A stretch of DNA of 5,124 nt from Candidatus Poseidoniaceae archaeon. GTDB lineage: Archaea > Thermoplasmatota > Poseidoniia > Poseidoniales > Poseidoniaceae. Numbering within the stretch: position 1 is the first letter of the stretch; every line of letters starts with the position of its first letter. The stretch spans positions 1-5,124 of the forward strand of contig JASLVI010000110.1 in assembly GCA_030741455.1 (NCBI GenBank). Reading direction: 5' to 3'. The notes under the pieces are model-generated. The model searched no databases, was not told where the DNA came from, and saw only the letters and a program-made list of their open reading frames with translations. This document shows positions 1 through 5,124 of this stretch, in pieces. Position numbers and translations under genes: made by a program.

Positions 1-1
1 A

Positions 2-517
2 TATGGACAAAAAGGACCTTCAAGTGTTGTTGACGTTCGTCGAAATAAGGTTGGCTGGATCTTTCAGGATTTTCACCTCCTCGACAATCTTTCAGCTGTC
101 GATAATGTTGCAATAGCACTCGAATTGTCCGGATTGCCTTCTGATGAAGCAGTTGCAGCCGCAGAGATTGCATTAACAAAGGTAGGCCTTGGCGATCGAC
201 TCAATTTCATTCCCGACCAGCTTTCTGGAGGGCAACAACAACGTGTTGCCATCGCTCGAGCTATCGCTGGCAACCGTCCTGTTCTCCTTGCGGACGAGCC
301 AACTGGAAATCTCGACATTGCAAGCGGAAAAGAAGTCATGAAACTGTTCAAAGAGTTGTGTCATGATGAAGAAAACCCAATTTCAATTCTTATGGTCACG
401 CACGATCCAGATTTGGCATCCAATGCTGACCGGATGCTTCTCCTTAATGACGGGAAAACGGAAGCCTCGGACATTCGTTCTGCTTGGGGGCTTGATGAGG
501 AAGGTGAAGAAGAATGA
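2..517 (+). CDS. ABC transporter ATP-binding protein (LolD/MacB-type), 5'-truncated by the window
   Basis: This is the C-terminal 171 residues of an ABC ATPase that would power the neighbouring permease from the cytoplasmic face. The frame is open from base 2, so the true start and the Walker A loop lie upstream. Visible in order are the Q-loop (IFQDF, Gln at 65-67), the ABC signature LSGGQQQR (from 221), Walker B with catalytic Glu in LLADEP (Glu at 296-298), the D-loop GNLD, and the H-loop His in MVTHD (401-403). The sequence IFQDFHLLDNLSAVDNV is typical of the LolD/MacB/FtsE group. The protein ends shortly after the fold with a very acidic tail (LDEEGEEE), and has no extension like that of the second ATPase in this operon. 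Its stop overlaps the permease start by 4 bases, implying translational coupling. The TTG at 125 is internal to the Q-loop/helical region and is not a plausible start. Family is certain; substrate is unknown. Confidence 0.95.
   Translation, partial: YGQKGPSSVVDVRRNKVGWIFQDFHLLDNLSAVDNVAIALELSGLPSDEAVAAAEIALTKVGLGDRLNFIPDQLSGGQQQRVAIARAIAGNRPVLLADEPTGNLDIASGKEVMKLFKELCHDEENPISILMVTHDPDLASNADRMLLLNDGKTEASDIRSAWGLDEEGEEE
501..507 (+). promoter_or_regulatory. Ribosome binding site for the permease gene
   Basis: AAGGTGA lies 6 bases before the ATG at 514 and inside the 3' end of ATPase 1. It matches the AGGTGA core complementary to the 3' end of 16S rRNA. Together with the ATGA start/stop overlap at 514-517 it supports ATG 514 as the permease start and suggests reinitiation by ribosomes finishing ATPase 1. 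Confidence 0.7.
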
Positions 518-3500
518 GCGACGATATCTCTGATTTGAAAGACAGCGACTTCGGCCAGAATCGTTCTCGAATTCGACGATACCAACATGCGTTGATGGAA
601 TTACCAAGCCGATTACGGCTTGCTGGACAAAGCGCCTGGCGAGGTAAAGAACGAGGCATGGCCGTCATTGCTGGTGTTTTCCTTGCGTCATTGGTCATTA
701 CAACCGTTCTTGCCTATGGGGTTGGCCTGTCCCAACTGTTCTTTGATGAATCACTCGACTCTGAACCCTTTGATGCAAAAATCGAATACGCTCGAACGCC
801 TGTAGAAAACGGTACAGGATGGTCGAATAATACGACGACGATGACTGAGGTATGCGATGAATTATTGGAGGAATTCTCTGAATTCAACGATTGTACAATG
901 GTTTTGGGACGTCAAGGAATCCATAGCGGAGGATTCTTCAACCTCGATTTCGTTGTCGCTCAGCCACTCGAAATGAGGGTGATCTCAGACAACGAAAATC
1001 CATTATGGGATACGATGAATTTTGATTATCCAGAAGCGCTAGAAGCAGGTCCGCCTATTTCCGATAAGCGAGCAATTCGATTCCTCGGACCAGAAGCATT
1101 CGATGGTGAACTCGCCGATCGTCTGAGTCAGAACATCATCTCTGGACTGGGTGAATGGCCAACCCCAGAAAACATGAGTGCAAACCGTGGCATCATTCTG
1201 CCTTCAACGATCGCAAGCGAAGCACAAGCGAAGCCTGGTGATGTTCTTGACGAACTCACCTTTGCGTATGTTGTCGATGAATCAACCTTGCTAGAAGCGG
1301 CCATCGATGACGACAATTGTGCAGGTGAAATCACGCCTGAAAACAACGAGATGATCTACTGTCGAATGTGGATGACCGTTGAGAATTTGACCGTCATGGG
1401 CATCTATGAGCCATGGGATTTTGGAAATCCAACACTTCCATTCAACCCAATCTTCTCGACGTGGGAAGTGCTTGAAGAAGAACAACGGCAAGTATTGATG
1501 AACAACGATCACATGTATCTTGGTGTTACCATTGATCGAGGTCAATTACCAACAACATCGACTGCGGATGCAGCCGATTGGCTTGAGGATTTAGGAACTC
1601 GCGTTCAACAAGGAAACTACACCGATGAAGGTGTTGAGTTGTATTATACAGACATCATTTCTGGAACAATTCTCTTCCTCAACATCTTCCAAGGGTTGAT
1701 TCAGATTTTTGATTACATCATTATGATTCCAATCGTGATTCTCTCCCTTGCGGTCCTCATCTATGGACTCGTCCTTTCACTTGAACAACGAAGGCGTGAA
1801 GTTAGCATTCACCGGGTGATTGGTGCAGATGGACAAAGTCTGCAAGGTATGGTCTTGCTCGAGTTGTTCGTGATGTCATCGGTTGCATGGTTAATCGGTT
1901 ACATTCTCGCATTGATGGCTGTTCCAATCGTGTTATCAGCTGTTGGATTCATGGAATTCCGTACTGGTGATTTCGATGTGAATCCAACGCTTGGAATTGG
2001 ATCCACATTGTTTACGGCGATTACAACACTCGGTCTTGCAATGATCTTTGGTCGTAGTCGTGCTCGTAACTTTATCGAACTGGAGATTGAGGAAGGCGTT
2101 CGAAAGACCACTGCAAAAGCGGAACCAAAACGATGGCTTCATTGGTCTGCCTTCCTATTTGGTATGTTAGCAGTAATCGATACATGGCTTGAGATGAACG
2201 GAAGTGAGGATGGAATTGTCTCTAACTTCTTCATCGAAGGTTTGATTGGAATTATTGGACCGTTCGCACTCTGGATTGGTGGAGCGTTATTGCTTGGTCG
2301 AATCGGTGCAAAAGGCCCGCAAATCATGCAAGTACTGTTTGGCCGTACACCACTGCTCAAAGATGTCAAGCGCGGACTAAAAGGGTCTGGATCTGCAGAA
2401 TCTGTGAACCGTCTTGCTGTCATCATGCTGCTTACACTATCGATCGTAACGCTTGCCGCAGTTCAAGGTTATACTGGAACGTTGGTCGATGAGAAGACAG
2501 CCGATGCAACCGTAGGTTCTGATTTGCAAATTTCAACGGAACAACCAATGAATTCAACCGAATTGATTTCCCTTGTGAATGAGTTCGCACAAAACGACGT
2601 GAATCCACTTGCAACCAGCGTACCTGAAATCACGCTAGCGGACGAAGAGGGCGGAGATAATCTGCAAACGTTTGTTCTGTTTGACGGAAATGAAGAGGTT
2701 TTGCGATGGAGCGAACAATCCATTCCTGGCGATGATGTTGATGCAGCAATGAGCGGTTATCGAAACAATGGATTCTCAGCAGGTCAAGATTCCGCCTACA
2801 CACTCGACTTACCGGGTTCAGACCGAGGTGGAAAGGAGAACAGGTTGGATGATGTCTTGCTCAAGCCAAATGATGGGCAATCCGAAAACATCACCTTTGT
2901 GTGGGAAGACATAGCCTTCAATTTCACATCAGGCGGTTCTGAAGAAACAGACCCGCTTGCTCTGTTCAACGCGTACACGCTCCTGATGGATGCCGATTGG
3001 GGAGGACTCAATCTTTCAGGACAAGACTTGGATGAGCGAGATTTGAGTCGTGTTGATCTGTCAAACACTGACCTTGCAGGTGCTGACCTCTCGAACATGA
3101 ACATGAGCGAATCGATTCTTCTCGATGTGAACCTCAGCAATGCGGACTTGACAGGAGCCAACCTTGAGAACGCGATCCTTGTCAATTTCATGGGTGGCTC
3201 GTTGGCAGATGCAGATTTCACCAATGCAAATCTCGCAGGTGCGTTTGGCTTCTTTGATCTTTCAGCATCGATCTTGTCGAACACGACCTGTCCAGACGGA
3301 ACCAACAGTGATGAGACCGGATGTGCAAGCGGAGCAAGCGAGATACCTCCACCGTTGGCAGCAGATCTCTTCTTTACTGATACGCGAGTTCAGTTGATTG
3401 TAACACCGTATACGACCTCAATGTACTACATGGGTACACATGAGTACATCCCTGGTGTTGGTGCAGCTACAATTGCTTCTGCATTGATTATCGGTGAGGA

Positions 3501-4134
3501 TTCGTGGCGTAGTCTCGTCGGAGATGATTTGGCCAACAACGTGACCTCCAAGACTTGGATTGTTCGTGTTGACGGCGTTTCAGGAACACAACTTGAATCG
3601 CTTGCATCCCAATTGAAGGCAGATGCTCGTGTATCTGATGTCCTGGATTGGTCGAGCACACACAAGGAAGTTGAGCGTAATGGTGGACTTATTTTCGGCA
3701 CACCTGGACTTCTCTCGTTGCAGTTTGTTGTTGCCAGTGTTGCAGCCGTAGCATCCAGTTTCGTTTTCCTTTCACTCGTTCTCAGTCAACGTCAGAAAGA
3801 GTTGGCCGTCCTACAAGCGATTGGAGCATCACCAAACCAAATCATTCGATTGGTTCTGTTTGAGATTCTATCAATTGTTGTAGTTTCAATGGCATTGGGT
3901 ATCGTTCTCGGGGTTGGACTGGCCTTATCCTTCAACGGATTCTTTGACATCTTCGGATTTATCTTCCAAATCTTTGGAGGTTCATCGACGACGATACAAC
4001 GAACCTTGGTCTATCCATGGTCACAGATCATTCTCGTGTCTTTAGCGGTCTTCGCAGCCGTTGTCGTTGCATTGTTGGTAACAACACGTCGAGCATTAAC
4101 AGCAGACTTAGCAAGTGTGCTGAAGGGGGAGTGA
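514..4134 (+). CDS. Double-length FtsX/MacB-like ABC transporter permease with a pentapeptide-repeat ectodomain
   Basis: A 1206-residue membrane protein with duplicated FtsX-like architecture (4+2+4 segments, like YbbP). Predicted membrane segments lie near residues 49-71, 400-422, 445-475, 493-513, 543-560, 573-597, 631-652, 1067-1090, 1112-1140 and 1170-1191. The first large extracytoplasmic domain spans about 72-385 and the second about 653-1062. After the re-entry segment each half has the same cytoplasmic motif, QRxxE then IGA then a Glu (425-450 and 1092-1117, identical spacing), the likely contact for an ATPase. VGSDLQIS at 667-674 resembles the sequence that follows the first membrane segment in many MacB-type permeases. 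About 18 pentapeptide repeats occupy 831-922. All six cysteines (114, 127, 269, 283, 926, 937) fall in the outside domains as close pairs. The gene sits between two ATPase genes, overlapping the first by 4 bases. Family is firm; whether it exports a substrate or transmits force to an extracellular partner is unknown. Confidence 0.93.
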   Translation: MSDDISDLKDSDFGQNRSRIRRYQHALMELPSRLRLAGQSAWRGKERGMAVIAGVFLASLVITTVLAYGVGLSQLFFDESLDSEPFDAKIEYARTPVENGTGWSNNTTTMTEVCDELLEEFSEFNDCTMVLGRQGIHSGGFFNLDFVVAQPLEMRVISDNENPLWDTMNFDYPEALEAGPPISDKRAIRFLGPEAFDGELADRLSQNIISGLGEWPTPENMSANRGIILPSTIASEAQAKPGDVLDELTFAYVVDESTLLEAAIDDDNCAGEITPENNEMIYCRMWMTVENLTVMGIYEPWDFGNPTLPFNPIFSTWEVLEEEQRQVLMNNDHMYLGVTIDRGQLPTTSTADAADWLEDLGTRVQQGNYTDEGVELYYTDIISGTILFLNIFQGLIQIFDYIIMIPIVILSLAVLIYGLVLSLEQRRREVSIHRVIGADGQSLQGMVLLELFVMSSVAWLIGYILALMAVPIVLSAVGFMEFRTGDFDVNPTLGIGSTLFTAITTLGLAMIFGRSRARNFIELEIEEGVRKTTAKAEPKRWLHWSAFLFGMLAVIDTWLEMNGSEDGIVSNFFIEGLIGIIGPFALWIGGALLLGRIGAKGPQIMQVLFGRTPLLKDVKRGLKGSGSAESVNRLAVIMLLTLSIVTLAAVQGYTGTLVDEKTADATVGSDLQISTEQPMNSTELISLVNEFAQNDVNPLATSVPEITLADEEGGDNLQTFVLFDGNEEVLRWSEQSIPGDDVDAAMSGYRNNGFSAGQDSAYTLDLPGSDRGGKENRLDDVLLKPNDGQSENITFVWEDIAFNFTSGGSEETDPLALFNAYTLLMDADWGGLNLSGQDLDERDLSRVDLSNTDLAGADLSNMNMSESILLDVNLSNADLTGANLENAILVNFMGGSLADADFTNANLAGAFGFFDLSASILSNTTCPDGTNSDETGCASGASEIPPPLAADLFFTDTRVQLIVTPYTTSMYYMGTHEYIPGVGAATIASALIIGEDSWRSLVGDDLANNVTSKTWIVRVDGVSGTQLESLASQLKADARVSDVLDWSSTHKEVERNGGLIFGTPGLLSLQFVVASVAAVASSFVFLSLVLSQRQKELAVLQAIGASPNQIIRLVLFEILSIVVVSMALGIVLGVGLALSFNGFFDIFGFIFQIFGGSSTTIQRTLVYPWSQIILVSLAVFAAVVVALLVTTRRALTADLASVLKGE
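727..1662 (+). other. First extracytoplasmic domain of the permease (residues about 72-383)
   Basis: A hydrophilic, acidic stretch of about 310 residues between membrane segments 1 and 2, the position of the MacB-type periplasmic core domain. It holds two close cysteine pairs (114/127 and 269/283) and Asn-X-Ser/Thr sequons at residues 105, 106, 220, 291 and 368. It has no pentapeptide repeats. The boundaries are read from hydrophobicity by eye, so they may move by ten or so residues. Confidence 0.75.
3004..3279 (+). repeat. Pentapeptide-repeat array within the permease ectodomain (residues 831-922)
   Basis: In-frame units of the A(D/N)LXX type, for example QDLDE, RDLSR, TDLAG, ADLSN, VNLSN, ADLTG and ANLEN. 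Central Leu/Met residues recur every five residues from 834 to 889 (12 units, no gap). The register then slips by three (Phe892, Leu897, Phe902, Leu907) and again near 916 and 921. This family folds as a right-handed quadrilateral beta-helix of four units per turn, so about 18 units would make roughly four turns. The repeats are recognisable in the protein but diverged in DNA, so this is not a recent tandem expansion. Confidence 0.92.
3289..3324 (+). other. Cys-flanked cap after the pentapeptide array
   Basis: Residues 926-937 read CPDGTNSDETGC directly after the last repeat. From memory, very similar Cys-Pro-Asp-Gly-Thr-Asn-Ser segments often end pentapeptide-repeat proteins of marine microbes. 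The two cysteines probably form a disulfide that closes the end of the beta-helix; the Asp/Asn-rich loop could also bind a cation, but nothing here proves that. Confidence 0.6.
4125..4131 (+). promoter_or_regulatory. Ribosome binding site for the second ATPase gene
   Basis: GGGGGAG lies at the end of the permease gene, 5 bases before the GTG at 4137. For the alternative GTG at 4131 (a GTGA overlap with the permease stop) the purine run would touch the start codon with almost no spacing. This favours 4137 as the start. Confidence 0.55.
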
Positions 4135-4136
4135 AG

Positions 4137-5111
4137 GTGAGCGATACTATTCTTGAGTCGGATGGCTTGTATCACGTCTATGAATCGAAGGCAGAAGACG
4201 GCAACGTCGTCGCATTGAGAGGACTTCACATCAACATGAAAGCTGGTGAAGCCATTGCAGTTGTCGGTCCTTCAGGATCGGGTAAATCGACACTGATGAA
4301 ATGCCTTGGTGGACTGATGAAACCAAGTGCAGGTTCGGTCAGTCTCGCGGGAAAGAACATGACTCGATTGAAAGGCCAGGAATTGGTTGAACTTCGACAA
4401 AAGACCGTATCGTTCATTTTCCAAGAAGGAAACCTCCTTCCGGATTTGAACGCTCGAGACAATGTCGCTCAACCGTTGCGTCATCAAGGTGTCTCTTCGA
4501 AGAAGGCACTCGCTCAAGCTGATGCAATACTCGAACGATTGGGTATGGGACACCGAGCAAAAGCACTTCCAGCCATGCTCAGTGGTGGAGAGCAACAACG
4601 AGTTGCAATCGCTCGTGCGCTCATTACACGTCCTCGATTGATTTTGGCGGATGAACCGACAGGTGCACTCGATCCAGTGACAAGTCGAGAAGTCCTTGCA
4701 TTGTTCAAGGACTTGCACGAGAACGATGGCGTTTCGTTCCTGATTGTTACGCACTCAAAGGAAGTTGCTTCTTTCGCAAACCGTTCGCTGGAACTTCGGG
4801 ATGGTCGTTTCGTTGCAGAACATGGAGACTCCATCGATGTTGAAGATCTGAGTAAAGATCGTGAACTCATCATCGATGAGACTGGAACGGTGACATTACC
4901 GCCTGACCTTTTGGTTCGCTTGGGTGGTGCAGGCCGATATACGGTTGGAAACGTAGCAAGCGGCTATCTCTCACTTCAAGGCGACTCGGTCGAATCCATG
5001 GGCAAGATGGAACTTGCACAGGTTTGTCCAGCATGCAAGCATGACTATCTTGATAGCGATGAGCAAATGTGTCCATCTTGCGGCTCAAGTCGGCCTATGG
5101 TGGAAGTCTGA
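4137..5111 (+). CDS. ABC transporter ATP-binding protein with C-terminal AbrB-like segment and zinc ribbon
   Basis: A complete 324-residue cytoplasmic ATPase, the second energising subunit for the upstream permease. Walker A GPSGSGKST is at 44-52, the Q-loop Gln (FQE) at 96, the signature LSGGEQQR at 148-155, Walker B LILADEP at 168-174 with catalytic Glu173, the D-loop GALD, and the H-loop His206. All catalytic residues are intact. LolD/FtsE-type ATPases usually end near 220-240 residues; this one continues for about 85. Residues 243-281 resemble an AbrB/MazE-like swapped-hairpin segment, and residues 297-315 form a CPxC-11-CPxC zinc ribbon. The start was set at GTG 4137 from ribosome binding site spacing; GTG 4131 would add two residues, and the frame stays open further upstream only because it overlaps the permease. 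The gene follows the permease by 2 bases. It differs clearly from ATPase 1 (Q-loop FQE against FQD, signature Glu against Gln, extension present). Confidence 0.95.
   Translation: MSDTILESDGLYHVYESKAEDGNVVALRGLHINMKAGEAIAVVGPSGSGKSTLMKCLGGLMKPSAGSVSLAGKNMTRLKGQELVELRQKTVSFIFQEGNLLPDLNARDNVAQPLRHQGVSSKKALAQADAILERLGMGHRAKALPAMLSGGEQQRVAIARALITRPRLILADEPTGALDPVTSREVLALFKDLHENDGVSFLIVTHSKEVASFANRSLELRDGRFVAEHGDSIDVEDLSKDRELIIDETGTVTLPPDLLVRLGGAGRYTVGNVASGYLSLQGDSVESMGKMELAQVCPACKHDYLDSDEQMCPSCGSSRPMVEV
4863..4979 (+). other. AbrB/MazE-like hairpin segment in the ATPase extension (residues 243-281)
   Basis: The pattern IIDETGTVTLPPDLLVRLG followed by GRYTV and a final YLSLQ follows the order of an AbrB-type swapped-hairpin: strand, G-x-[VI]-T-[IL]-P, a short helix ending in LG, and two more strands. 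The usual Arg after the Gly is replaced by Thr, so DNA binding of the AbrB kind is not implied. From memory, LolD-like ATPases of some actinobacteria carry a similar C-terminal segment. It may serve as a dimerisation or regulatory module. Confidence 0.5.
5025..5081 (+). other. C-terminal zinc ribbon of the second ATPase (residues 297-315)
   Basis: Two CPxC knuckles, CPAC (Cys297, Cys300) and CPSCG (Cys312, Cys315), are separated by 11 residues rich in Asp and Glu. This is the classic four-cysteine zinc-ribbon arrangement found at the ends of many archaeal proteins. It is followed by only nine residues. Metal binding is inferred from the pattern; the role, perhaps protein-protein contact or sensing, is unknown. 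Confidence 0.8.
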
Positions 5112-5113
5112 AC

Positions 5114-5124
5114 ATGAAGCAACT
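5114..5124 (+). CDS. Possible start of the next operon gene (only MKQ visible)
   Basis: An ATG lies 2 bases after the stop of the second ATPase and continues as Lys-Gln and a partial codon up to the window edge. GGTGGA at 5099-5104, 9 bases upstream, could be its ribosome binding site. The spacing equals that of the previous junction, which fits a further co-transcribed gene, but eleven bases cannot identify a product. Confidence 0.35.

Larger units (their letters stand above)
2470..3699 (+). other. Second extracytoplasmic domain of the permease (residues about 653-1062)
   Basis: About 410 residues between the first and second membrane segments of the second permease half. It opens with the MacB-like VGSDLQIS motif and has a mixed globular part up to about residue 825. 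The pentapeptide array follows, then a cap with paired cysteines, a short proline-rich linker (EIPPPLAADLF), and a second globular part leading into the membrane at about 1067. The repeat array appears to be an insertion into an otherwise ordinary MacB-like ectodomain. Sequons occur at residues 680, 792, 803, 833, 863, 873, 923 and 1009. Confidence 0.75.

Noticed and set aside
125..517. Short ATPase starting at TTG 125
   Set aside because: The frame is open to base 2 and already encodes the conserved Q-loop before 125, so the gene is cut by the window edge rather than starting here.
3004..3279. Tandem DNA repeat or CRISPR-like array
   Set aside because: Periodicity exists only in the protein (five residues). 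The 15-base DNA units are too diverged for a DNA-level array and there are no spacers.
2796..3305. 169-codon open frame on the minus strand
   Set aside because: It lies wholly opposite the pentapeptide repeats, whose regular codon pattern keeps the complementary frame open. The protein is Ser/Arg/Pro-rich with no recognisable domain.
3164..3397. 77-codon open frame on the plus strand
   Set aside because: It is a shifted-frame shadow of the pentapeptide-repeat and cap region; the permease frame there is intact and strongly patterned.
4017..4136. Upstream extension of the second ATPase into the permease gene
   Set aside because: The added 40 residues overlap the last permease membrane segment in another frame, resemble no ATPase N-terminus, and a ribosome binding site fits GTG 4137.
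4272..4754. 160-codon open frame on the minus strand
   Set aside because: It is antisense to the conserved core of the second ATPase (Walker A to H-loop), has low-complexity content and no recognisable motif.

Overview
The window is fully coding on the + strand. It holds one tight operon for an FtsX/MacB-type (type VII, 'mechanotransmission') ABC transporter: the 3' part of an ATPase gene, a very large permease (1206 aa), a second and different ATPase (about 324 aa), and the first few bases of a probable fourth gene. No gene-free stretch exists beyond 2 bases at each of the last two junctions. I see no RNA gene, mobile element, CRISPR array or terminator, and no promoter, which must lie upstream of the window.

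Layout. Positions 2-517 encode the C-terminal part of ATPase 1, from before the Q-loop to the stop; its Walker A lies outside the window. The permease (514-4134) starts on an ATGA overlap with that stop. It reads as two FtsX-like halves with a central hairpin, about 10 membrane segments, with two large extracytoplasmic domains. The second domain carries an array of about 18 pentapeptide repeats capped by a Cys-Pro-Asp-Gly motif. ATPase 2 (4137-5111) follows after 2 bases. It is a complete nucleotide-binding domain with an unusual C-terminal extension: an AbrB-like beta-hairpin segment followed by a four-cysteine zinc ribbon. A possible next start codon lies at 5114.

How the genes may work together. 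Permeases of this kind need two ATPase subunits, one under each half. In LolCDE, MacAB, FtsEX and YbbAP a single ATPase gene supplies both. Here two distinct, apparently catalytically intact ATPases flank one fused permease, so an asymmetric complex (ATPase 1 + ATPase 2 + double-length permease) is a reasonable inference. The substrate is unknown. This superfamily includes exporters and also machines that pass ATP-driven motion to extracellular partners.

Organism. The overlapping genes, AGGTGA-type ribosome binding site, marine-style pentapeptide cap, many Asn-X-Ser/Thr sequons in the predicted outside domains, acidic ectodomains and a short CPxC...CPxC zinc ribbon together suggest a planktonic euryarchaeon such as Marine Group II (Poseidoniia). 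This is an inference of moderate confidence. A marine bacterium with LolD-like ATPases is the main alternative.
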